64,000 bases of DNA. It comes from UBA7330 sp043554545. GTDB lineage: Bacteria > Bacteroidota > Bacteroidia > Cytophagales > Cyclobacteriaceae. Location: the NCBI GenBank assembly GCA_043554545.1, contig CP121337.1:3100001-3164000 (forward strand), in the 5' to 3' direction. Below, in pieces: positions 25,912 to 33,430 of this stretch (position 1 is its first letter; each line of letters opens with the position of its first letter). The notes beneath the pieces are model-generated. The model made no database searches. It was given only the letters and a program-made list of their open reading frames with translations, and was not told the origin of the DNA. Position numbers and translations under genes: made by a program.

Positions 25912-27756
25912 TCACTGGCAGACATCTTCTAAATACTTTCCAAAACGCACTGTATATTCATACTCACTTCCTGATGCCTTTTCGGCAACTGATTTAACTT
26001 CTTCATTTCTGATACCTGTTTGTTCAATGGCATTCATCGCATACATACCAACGATCAAATTATCATCTTGAAGTTCCTTTGCAAGATCCGGAATCGGATT
26101 ATAAGTGGGATCAATTTTATATAGTGCAAGCTGTGCTCCAATACGGACTGTAGGATTATTATCGGCTGTCAGCTGACTTAACAGAGGCTTTGCTGATTGA
26201 GGTTTATTTACTCCCAGCCATGAAGCAGCCCAGTAACGCTCACTTGGATCAGAAGAATTTGCTTTCCTGACCAAGTAATCAATATCTCCTTTTTCACCAG
26301 CTTCAATAATTTTTATCAGTCGTTCCTGGATATCCTCGAATTCAGGTTGCTTCATCGCAGTATATTTATTGTCGTACTGTCTACCAAGGTCTTCAAGTAT
26401 TGGCTCAGGGATTAATCCGGGATCATTTATTTCAGCCAGTTTTTGGAATAAAACAGATCGCATGTTTTCCAATTGCGATTGATATTTCGGATCATTTGCC
26501 AGGTTGTTAATTTCATATGGATCACTTTCAAGGTCGTACAATTCCTCCGGTGGTCGGGTAGTCTGGTAAAAAGAACTTTGTAATTCACTTAATTTATTGT
26601 TTTCATAAAGTTCACGCATGTGTTGGCTGATCCCTTTACCATCCTTGTATTGATTACGCTGAGCATGCGGACGATAGCTTAAGAAATTTCGAATGTATTT
26701 GAACTTATCAGATCTGACTGAGCGGATGATCTCCGTGGTCTCATCACAGCGGTCACGAAAGGAAAATACATATTGCTGCTGTTCGTAGTTCTGAGAAAAG
26801 AAATCTTCCCCCTGCATATTTTCCGGAATTGTCAGTCCGGCAAATGCCAAAGACGTAGGCAGCACATCAATATGAGTCACCAGATCCTTTCTGACAGTCC
26901 CTTTGCGTTTGCTATCAGGTAGCTTTACTATTAGTGGGACTTTTGTGCCTTCGTCGTATAAAAACTGCTTCCCACGCAGATGAGAAATTCCATGATCAGT
27001 AAGAAAGAAAATCAATGTATTATCATAAACTCCTTCAGCTTTCAAATCCAGGACGATTTGCCTTATTTCTTCATCTGTATCCAGCCATGAACCAAGGTAC
27101 TCTTTCCAATCATCTCGCATGAACTCATCTTCATAATAGTAGGGGGGTAAATTAAATGCCTCGGTTTCAGCTTGACGTGACCTGTTTTTCCCGCCCATTA
27201 ATTGAATTTGACTAAAAAAAGGAGTTCCTTCTGGTGAGTCCTTCCAACTGGTGCCAACATAGGTATCTTTATCTAAGAAATTGTAATCCTCTTTACCCTT
27301 TTTACCGTAAGTCATGTAATTACCTGCCATTTCATTAGTCGTGTAATAACCTGCCATTTCAAATAATTTACTGGCGATGGGAATAGCCGTGGGGAGCGTG
27401 TAAGTTTCATAATAATCGGTATTACCACCGCCTTTTCCATTCATCACCTGGCTTCGGTGGTTATGTGCCCCTATTGTGTTTTGGTACATTCCCATCACAA
27501 AAGCTGACCTCGCCGGTGAACAAACAGGAGCTGTCACGAAAGCATTCTCAAAACGTACACCTTCTGTTGCGAGTTGATCAATGTTGGGCGTATTAATGGC
27601 TTCTTCACCATAGCAACTGATATGACAAGAGGCATCTTCCACCAGGATCCACATGATATTTGGCTTCCCTTTTTGGGTGTAGGAGAAGGAGAAAAAACTT
27701 ATTAGGATCAGTGCGAAAAGAAGCGATGACTTTATTTTGGTTTTTGAAGCAAACAT
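25912..27756 (-). CDS. S1 sulfatase with C-terminal HEAT-like repeats
   Basis: A 614-residue exported sulfatase (signal about residues 1-28, ending SYTQ). Its motifs are ILVEDASCH, again E-D in place of D-D at the metal site, C79-S-P-A-R83 for formylglycine and FFLTDHGISHLRGKQFLYDEGTKVP. A helical tail from about residue 480 reads like HEAT repeats (RYWAASWLGVNKPQSAKPLL, VRIGAQLALYKI). Its closest relative in the window is the sulfatase at 21305-23140; the rest of the operonic sulfatases lack the tail. The gene stands alone inside the repeat-bounded segment next to the tRNA. Confidence 0.88.
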   Translation of the reverse strand: MFASKTKIKSSLLFALILISFFSFSYTQKGKPNIMWILVEDASCHISCYGEEAINTPNIDQLATEGVRFENAFVTAPVCSPARSAFVMGMYQNTIGAHNHRSQVMNGKGGGNTDYYETYTLPTAIPIASKLFEMAGYYTTNEMAGNYMTYGKKGKEDYNFLDKDTYVGTSWKDSPEGTPFFSQIQLMGGKNRSRQAETEAFNLPPYYYEDEFMRDDWKEYLGSWLDTDEEIRQIVLDLKAEGVYDNTLIFFLTDHGISHLRGKQFLYDEGTKVPLIVKLPDSKRKGTVRKDLVTHIDVLPTSLAFAGLTIPENMQGEDFFSQNYEQQQYVFSFRDRCDETTEIIRSVRSDKFKYIRNFLSYRPHAQRNQYKDGKGISQHMRELYENNKLSELQSSFYQTTRPPEELYDLESDPYEINNLANDPKYQSQLENMRSVLFQKLAEINDPGLIPEPILEDLGRQYDNKYTAMKQPEFEDIQERLIKIIEAGEKGDIDYLVRKANSSDPSERYWAASWLGVNKPQSAKPLLSQLTADNNPTVRIGAQLALYKIDPTYNPIPDLAKELQDDNLIVGMYAMNAIEQTGIRNEEVKSVAEKASGSEYEYTVRFGKYLEDVCQ

Positions 27757-27959
27757 TATGGGGCTTTTATTGATATTAATTCTTACTTGTCAGTCGAAAT
27801 TGGATATCTCGTAAATTAAAGCTAATAAATATCTTTTAATTCACTTAATTGGTAAATCCTCCTGGCTGGGGCCGTATCTACCAATGAGACATCAATAGTC
27901 TTTGCGGTATCTTACTTCACCTGTTCGGTTTAGTTGACTTCATGTCTATGAATCTAAAC

Positions 27960-28043
27960 GGTTTGTTTTTATGAGTTCCTTCCGGATGGTAGAAGTAAAC
28001 AATTTCGATTTACTGTAAATTCAAGTTTTTCAAAATTAAACAT
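27960..28043 (-). pseudogene. Remnant of an S23-type four-helix-bundle gene
   Basis: The first about 28 codons of the intact gene at 28135-28485 recur here: an ATG at 28043, MFNFEKLE, then a one-base deletion in the codons matching VYRK shifts the frame and a stop follows. The upstream flank matches that of the intact gene for at least 75 bp, so this is a decayed partial duplicate. Confidence 0.7.
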
Positions 28044-28047
28044 AGGT

Positions 28048-28128
28048 GTGAGTTTGAGTAACAGCAACAGGGAGAAACAGGTCTAAAATAGAAAAACAGT
28101 TTGAAGTTTCAAACTGTTTCTAGTAGCG
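28048..28128. repeat. S23-flank direct repeat, copy 1
   Basis: Matches 28488-28562 closely, starting at TGTGAGTTTGAGTAACAG and running through an AACAGTTTGAA / TTCAAACTGTT hairpin. It then ends in TTTCTAGTAGCG, which recurs before the 122-bp repeat copy B. Confidence 0.8.
28095..28118 (-). terminator. Terminator downstream of the S23-type gene
   Basis: Perfect 11-bp stem AACAGTTTGAA / TTCAAACTGTT with a 2-nt centre. On the minus strand it is followed by TTTTTCTATTTT, 17 bp after the stop of the four-helix-bundle gene. Confidence 0.6.
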
Positions 28129-28134
28129 TTCAAA

Positions 28135-28485
28135 TCAATTACTTAATTTCTTAATCATACTGAATAGCATTTTTGAAAGCTCCTCAGCGTTGTTGTACAA
28201 AAGAGAGAACTGTTCTTTCTTGATTATTCCTTCTTCAACTAATAAATCTAAAATCGCAACACACTCAAATACTGAACCTCTTGCAATTACATAGAAGTTT
28301 CTTTTATCTGGATTGGTAAACCGACCTGCACCTTCAGCGATATTTAACATGATGCTTACTGCCGCCCGATTTAATTGACTCTTGGTTGATGAGTCTAGTA
28401 AGTTGGTTTTGATGAGTTCCTTCCTAATTGTAGAAGTAAATACTTTTGACTTACGGTAAACTTCAAGATTTTCAAAATCAAACAT
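28135..28485 (-). CDS. Four-helix-bundle protein, S23 / 23S rRNA intervening-sequence family
   Basis: A 116-residue all-helical protein. FENLEVYRKSKVF at the start, QLNRAAVSIMLNIAEGAGR in the middle and FYVIARGSVFECVAILDLL are diagnostic of the S23 family, first seen in intervening sequences of spirochaete 23S rRNA. Here it lies outside any rRNA gene, as is common in Bacteroidota. The biochemical role is unknown; structural homologues form pentameric bundles. It has a broken partial copy immediately downstream and duplicated flanks, so the unit behaves like a repeat-associated element. Confidence 0.88.
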   Translation of the reverse strand: MFDFENLEVYRKSKVFTSTIRKELIKTNLLDSSTKSQLNRAAVSIMLNIAEGAGRFTNPDKRNFYVIARGSVFECVAILDLLVEEGIIKKEQFSLLYNNAEELSKMLFSMIKKLSN

Positions 28486-28487
28486 GG

Positions 28488-28562
28488 AGTGTGAGTTTGA
28501 GTAACAGCAACAGGGAGAAACAGGTCTAAAATAGAAAAACAGTTTGAAGTTTCAAACTGTTG
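28488..28562. repeat. S23-flank direct repeat, copy 2
   Basis: Upstream flank of the intact four-helix-bundle gene, near-identical to 28048-28122 and with the same AACAGTTTGAA hairpin (28535-28558). A second AAACTGTT/AACTGTTT partial inverted copy continues to 28581. Confidence 0.8.
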
Positions 28563-28586
28563 CTCGAAACTCAAACTGTTTCTAGT

Positions 28587-28708
28587 AGCGGGGACCTACC
28601 TCCATTTTATTACGGCAGGCAAACAAGACTTCCCGATATTCATCGGGACAGGCTTCTCGTCTTGTCTCTTAAGCACTTTAATTCTAGGAAATAAAAAAAG
28701 CCTGATCA
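28587..28708. repeat. 122-bp direct repeat, copy B
   Basis: Same length as copy A (25602-25723) with a handful of substitutions. It sits immediately downstream of the initiator tRNA gene in the transcription direction and overlaps that tRNA's terminator arm. Confidence 0.85.
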
Positions 28709-28723
28709 TAATGACCAGGCTTT
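28692..28723 (-). terminator. Terminator of tRNA-fMet
   Basis: On the minus strand, AAAGCCTGGTCA pairs with TGATCAGGCTTT (one bulge-prone centre) and a T-run follows. It starts 7 nt past the tRNA end. Confidence 0.75.
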
Positions 28724-28729
28724 ACTCTG

Positions 28730-28802
<73 letters not shown>

Positions 28803-28992
28803 ATATAAATTCCAAACTGTCAAAAATCTCGTTAATTCATTACTCCAACGAGTTTAAAACATCTCCGATGTCTGAATTGGGAATGCAAAACTAACATTCT
28901 CTTGGTGATTCGCAAAGCATCCCTCTCTTTTATCTTAAAGAAAGAACACAAAAACCTAGAGAATAATTCTTCAGGAGTGTGTATTTTTCCGT

Positions 28993-29883
28993 GTGGAGGA
29001 AAAATTACCATTTAAAGCGGGTTTTGTAACCATCATGGGAAAACCCAATGTAGGAAAATCTACCCTAATGAATGCACTTATTGGGGAGTCCCTGTCTATT
29101 ACCACTCCGAAAGCGCAAACTACCCGTCATCGGATATTTGGCATTGACACCACAGACGCCTATCAGCTGGTTTATTCAGATACACCTGGGACCATCGACC
29201 CACATTACAAATTGCAGGCTCAGATGATGAAGTATGTACACGCATCGCTGGATGATGCCGACATCATCTTGTATGTCGTGGAGCTGGGCAATAAGAATGA
29301 TGAAGATGAGTGGATCCAAATGGCGCTTAAAAGCAATGCACCCGTACTTTTCATCATCAACAAGATCGACCAGGCCAAAGGAAGTCAGGTCGTGGATAAG
29401 GAACATTACTGGAAGGAAGAACTACCAGGGCAAATACCCTTTCCCGTTTCCGCAGTTACCGGATCAAACCTGGATTCGTTAAAAACTAAAATCATTGAGT
29501 TGCTGCCTGAGCACCCGGCTTACTTCCCTGAAGATACCATCACAGATCGTTCCGAAAGATTCTTCACCAGCGAGATGATCCGTGAAAAGATTTTCCTTAA
29601 CTACAAGCAGGAAGTTCCATATAGCGCAGAAGTTGTGGTCACGGATTTCAAAGAGGATGAGACAATCATACGAATACGTGCCGAGATTTTTGTGGAACGA
29701 GAGACACAAAAGGGCATTATCATCGGAAAAAAAGCAGAAGCCATTAAGAAGCTGGGTATAGAAGCGCGCAAAAGCCTTGAGGAATTTTTCCATAAACAGA
29801 TACACCTGGAGACCTATGTAAAGGTCGAAAAAGACTGGCGGTCCAAAGACTTGAAGCTTAAACGATTCGGATATATTCGATAG
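28993..29883 (+). CDS. era: GTPase Era
   Basis: Ribosome-assembly GTPase that binds 16S rRNA during 30S maturation. The 296-residue protein has G1 GKPNVGKST, G3 DTPGT, G4 NKID and a C-terminal KH domain with LGIEARKSLEEFFHKQIHLETYVKV. The start is GTG at 28993, giving MEEKLPFKAGFVTIMG; no in-frame ATG exists before G1 other than one too close to it. It begins a plus-strand GTPase pair with der, 59 bp apart. Confidence 0.97.
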   Translation: MEEKLPFKAGFVTIMGKPNVGKSTLMNALIGESLSITTPKAQTTRHRIFGIDTTDAYQLVYSDTPGTIDPHYKLQAQMMKYVHASLDDADIILYVVELGNKNDEDEWIQMALKSNAPVLFIINKIDQAKGSQVVDKEHYWKEELPGQIPFPVSAVTGSNLDSLKTKIIELLPEHPAYFPEDTITDRSERFFTSEMIREKIFLNYKQEVPYSAEVVVTDFKEDETIIRIRAEIFVERETQKGIIIGKKAEAIKKLGIEARKSLEEFFHKQIHLETYVKVEKDWRSKDLKLKRFGYIR

Positions 29884-29942
29884 GCTGCTCTTTAGCCATT
29901 GTTATTCACTAATTTTGCGGTGTTTTTTAATCAAAAAATCTC

Positions 29943-31253
29943 TTGGCAAATATTGTTGCAATCGTAGGTAGACCCAATGTGGGCAAATCCACTTTTTTCA
30001 ATCGAATGGTTGAAAGGCGTCAGGCCATCATGGATAACAGCTCAGGTGTTACCCGGGACCGGCATTACGGATATTCAGAATGGAATGGTAAATCATTTAC
30101 TGTTATTGACACGGGTGGATATGTTGAAGGATCAGATGACTCTTTCGAAGTTGCCATCAGAACGCAAGTGAAAGAAGCCTTAAAAGAGGCCAATGTCATT
30201 CTTTTTATGACGGATTGCCACGAAGGCTTGCACCCACTGGATCAGGATTTCGCCAATGTGGTTCGAGAACTCAAAAAGCCAACCTTCCTCGTTGCCAACA
30301 AAGCAGATAACCAGGAAAAGACTTACACTTCCAGCGAATTTTATGCACTGGGCATCTCAGATCAGCTGTTTCCCATTTCCTCTACCAGCGGATCGGGTAC
30401 AGGGGACTTGCTTGATGAAGTAGTCAAGCACCTGGAGGAGGAAGAATCAGAAAGAGCAGAAGATTCACTCCCCAGAATTGCTATTGTTGGTAGACCTAAT
30501 GTAGGGAAATCCTCGTTCCTCAACGCATTGCTTGGTAAGGAGCGATCCATTGTTCATGACGCAGCCGGAACTACCAGAGATGCTTTAGACTCCAGGTATA
30601 ACCTCTTTGGCAAGGACTTTATACTGACAGATACGGCAGGGATCAGAAAAAAATCAAGTGTACGGGAAAATGTAGAATTTTATTCTGTACTACGTGCCAT
30701 ACAGGCTTTGCAGGACTCAGATGTCTGTATTGTTATCATCGATGCCCAATTTGGTCTTGAGGCTCAGGACCTAAACATCATCAGCCTTTCCCAACGATAC
30801 AAGAAAGGACTTATCATTATGGTGAATAAATGGGACCTCCTTCAAAAAGACACCAAAACGGCTGATCAATACAAGAAGCAAATGCTTGAAAAGCTAGGTG
30901 AGTATACCTACCTACCCATTATTTTCACCAGCGTTTTGGAGAAACAACGGATCTTTCAGGCAGTCGAAATCGGGATCAAAGTGTATGAGAACAGGCGAAG
31001 GAAAGTATCAACTTCCAAGCTGAATGAAAAGCTCCTTCCTGAGATAGAAGCCAAGCCACCGCCTGCCGTTCGGGGAAAGTACATTAAAGTCAAGTATATC
31101 ACGCAATTACCTACACCAAGTCCAACATTTGCCTTTTTTTGTAACCATCCAAAGGACATCAAAGATGCATATGAAAGGTTCCTGGTACATAAACTGAGAG
31201 AACATTTTGAGTTTGAAGGTGTCCCTGTAAAAGTTATTTTCAGGAAGAAGTAA
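29943..31253 (+). CDS. der: GTPase Der (EngA)
   Basis: Double-GTPase required for 50S subunit assembly. The 436-residue protein has two G domains, each opening with GRPNVGKS (near residues 8 and 180), the ATTRDALDSRYN switch in the second, and a KH-like C-terminus (PPPAVRGKYIKVKYITQLPTPSPTFAFF). The start is TTG at 29943, which places the first G1 motif at the usual distance. It is followed after 2 nt by the SprT-like gene. Confidence 0.97.
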   Translation: MANIVAIVGRPNVGKSTFFNRMVERRQAIMDNSSGVTRDRHYGYSEWNGKSFTVIDTGGYVEGSDDSFEVAIRTQVKEALKEANVILFMTDCHEGLHPLDQDFANVVRELKKPTFLVANKADNQEKTYTSSEFYALGISDQLFPISSTSGSGTGDLLDEVVKHLEEEESERAEDSLPRIAIVGRPNVGKSSFLNALLGKERSIVHDAAGTTRDALDSRYNLFGKDFILTDTAGIRKKSSVRENVEFYSVLRAIQALQDSDVCIVIIDAQFGLEAQDLNIISLSQRYKKGLIIMVNKWDLLQKDTKTADQYKKQMLEKLGEYTYLPIIFTSVLEKQRIFQAVEIGIKVYENRRRKVSTSKLNEKLLPEIEAKPPPAVRGKYIKVKYITQLPTPSPTFAFFCNHPKDIKDAYERFLVHKLREHFEFEGVPVKVIFRKK

Positions 31254-31255
31254 GG

Positions 31256-31861
31256 TTGAGTAAGTATCTAGAAATATTTAAACGATTTGTCCCGGAACCT
31301 TCAGCAGCTTACTGCTATAAGTTGTACGAACATTTCGGGTTTGAATTTAAGATCAAGAAAAGCAGACAAACCAAATTAGGTGATTACCGGTTTTCCTATC
31401 AGGAAAAAAAGCATATCATCACGATCAACAACGATCTCAACCCGTATGCCTTTCTACTTACCTACCTGCATGAAGTAGCTCATCTGGTAACTTTCAATGA
31501 ACATAAGCATAAAGCCAGTCCTCATGGGCAGGAATGGAAAGACTCCTTTAAGAAAATAAGCCAACCGATTTTGACTGAAGAAATTTTTCCGCCGATGGTA
31601 CTAAAAGCCATCCAGAGTTATTTCAGAAACCCAAAGGCTTCCAGTTGCTCAGACCCGGTTTTATTCAATGTACTCAGAAAATTTGATCCCCCCTCTGACG
31701 AAGTTTCACTGAAGAGTCTACAGGTTGGAACAACTTTTGATTTTAACGGAAGAATATTTCAAAAACTGGAAGTAAAAAGGACAAGGTCCGTGTGTAAGGA
31801 GGTCAAGACCGGAAGAAAATACCTCATCAGTGAAATCGCCTCCGTAAAAATCATTGAATAA
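31256..31861 (+). CDS. SprT-like zinc metalloprotease-domain protein
   Basis: A 201-residue cytoplasmic protein with H72-E-V-A-H76 in LLTYLHEVAHLVTF and a downstream HGQEW that supplies the third zinc ligand region, as in SprT/Spartan-like domains. Start TTG at 31256, 2 nt after der, suggests coupling. The C-terminal 70 residues (LQVGTTFDFNGRIFQKLEVKRTRSVCKEV) form a small beta-rich domain typical of the Bacteroidota version in place of a zinc ribbon. Its substrate is unknown. Confidence 0.88.
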   Translation: MSKYLEIFKRFVPEPSAAYCYKLYEHFGFEFKIKKSRQTKLGDYRFSYQEKKHIITINNDLNPYAFLLTYLHEVAHLVTFNEHKHKASPHGQEWKDSFKKISQPILTEEIFPPMVLKAIQSYFRNPKASSCSDPVLFNVLRKFDPPSDEVSLKSLQVGTTFDFNGRIFQKLEVKRTRSVCKEVKTGRKYLISEIASVKIIE

Positions 31862-31955
31862 ATGAAACATTTTTTGCGCGTTTACATTTAAGAATAGAAG
31901 CCTGAACTTTTTGATTTTTTTAATTACCAAATAACATCTCAAACATTAAAATTTT

Positions 31956-32399
31956 ATGAAAAAGTTAATATTCACTGTTGGCTTCATTTTTACAGTCAGT
32001 TATTTTACTCAGGCTCAAAATCACCTGGAAGCAGGCTTACGTTTCGGTGGAGGTTTTAATGACAACATTGCGTTTGATGCTACAATTCCCATTGCGGCCA
32101 AACCTCGTTTACACCCAGCGCTCTATCTCAACAACAACGGAGTAACCATCGGCACCTATTTCGACTGGATGTTTGATGTAAATGATGTTCCTGGACTTAA
32201 GGTATACCCTGGAGTTGGTCCGGAATTATACATATACAACGAGGCTGATCTGGGAGTGGCTGGGAACTTCGGTGTTGAATATCTCTTTGACTTCCCCATG
32301 ACTGTAGGCTTTGATTGGAGACCTGCTTTGGTCCTGACCAATGGAGGTGCATTTCGCAGTAGTAACTGGGGAATCGCCGTCAGGTATCGATTCAACTAA
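31956..32399 (+). CDS. Small outer-membrane beta-barrel protein
   Basis: A 147-residue protein with a clear signal peptide (MKKLIFTVGFIFTVSYFTQAQ). Alternating hydrophobic strands with aromatic ends (AGLRFGGGFNDNIAFDATIP, TIGTYFDWMF, NFGVEYLFDFP, WGIAVRYRFN) and a terminal aromatic-x-Phe-like end fit an outer-membrane beta-barrel. No named family is recognised. It stands alone, 94 bp after the SprT-like gene and 83 bp before the ParA-like gene. Confidence 0.75.
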   Translation: MKKLIFTVGFIFTVSYFTQAQNHLEAGLRFGGGFNDNIAFDATIPIAAKPRLHPALYLNNNGVTIGTYFDWMFDVNDVPGLKVYPGVGPELYIYNEADLGVAGNFGVEYLFDFPMTVGFDWRPALVLTNGGAFRSSNWGIAVRYRFN

Positions 32400-32482
32400 T
32401 ATTGTTATTATTTTATTGCGAAATATTCAAAATATTTCGTGAATGACCATTTTTGGTTAAATTGTAGGTCAACCAGCAAACC

Positions 32483-33295
32483 ATGGCCAACACGATTGCT
32501 ATATACAATTTTAAGGGGGGCGTAGGTAAGACTACGTCTACTTTGAACCTCGGCTATGCCTGGTCGAGGTCTTTTAAAGTGCTCATTGTAGACTGTGATC
32601 CTCAGTGCAACCTCAGCACTTCATTTGGTTACGGCGACGCAACAAACACCATTTTCACACATTTAAAGAAAATGCTTCACGACAATGCACCCGATAACCT
32701 TGAAACCGTTCCTATAACGCCTTACCTCCACTTGTTGCCAGGAGATTTTGAAATGGTAGATATTGAAACCAATAATCAATTCATTTCATTCGGAACAAGC
32801 ATCGTGCAGAAGCTGGTCTATCTCGCCAAAAAAGATTTTGACCTGGTACTTTTTGACCTGCCCACACATTTTGGTGTATTGGTAAAGTCATTTTTAGCTA
32901 ACGTTGACAGCATACTGATTCCAGCCATTCCGGATTCCTTCTCTATATCGGGAATCAGAAAATTGCTTACTTATTTGTATGACGTCGAGCGTTTAAAGCC
33001 TTTGAATATCCTGGGTGTGTTTTTTAATATGTATCGCCGAAACTTACTCCTTCACCAGGAAAAATATCGTGAATCAATAGATGAGTTCCATGACCTGATA
33101 TTAAGCAGTCAGGTCAGAAACAGCATTAAAGTATCAGAAGCCTCTGACATTGGAAAATCAATCAACCGGATAGACCCCAGCAATACGGTGGCCAAGGATT
33201 TTATCCACCTAAGTGATGAGTTAATGGCTAAATTCAACAGCAGGTTTTTAGATAAAGAGTTGCTGGAAAGCGGAATCCTTGGTGGGCAAAAATAG
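32483..33295 (+). CDS. ParA/Soj-like ATPase
   Basis: A 270-residue deviant-Walker ATPase: FKGGVGKTTS (Walker A' with the signature lysine), VDCDPQCNLS and the Walker B VLFDLPTHF. Members of the family partition chromosomes, plasmids or protein clusters. No parB, parS-like palindrome or partner gene is adjacent, so it is an orphan. Given the lack of plasmid genes nearby, positioning of a cellular structure is as likely as DNA segregation. Confidence 0.88.
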   Translation: MANTIAIYNFKGGVGKTTSTLNLGYAWSRSFKVLIVDCDPQCNLSTSFGYGDATNTIFTHLKKMLHDNAPDNLETVPITPYLHLLPGDFEMVDIETNNQFISFGTSIVQKLVYLAKKDFDLVLFDLPTHFGVLVKSFLANVDSILIPAIPDSFSISGIRKLLTYLYDVERLKPLNILGVFFNMYRRNLLLHQEKYRESIDEFHDLILSSQVRNSIKVSEASDIGKSINRIDPSNTVAKDFIHLSDELMAKFNSRFLDKELLESGILGGQK

Positions 33296-33430
33296 TTATC
33301 CCTCTTGCGAAAAAAATCACTCCTCGACGAACCCACATCCGCAAGTGAATGAACATTTATGGGGTGAAGGGCTGCTAGTTTTCCAAGAAGTCGATAAATT
33401 AACAGGTACATTATTCCTTAAATTATAACG

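Noticed and set aside
28574..28595. Second tRNA gene suggested by AGCGGGGAC
   Set aside because: Only about ten bases of the tRNA 3' end are present; no anticodon arm or T-arm can be folded.
25602..28708. Complete integrative element
   Set aside because: No integrase, transposase or relaxase lies between the repeats, so only a repeat-bounded segment is claimed.
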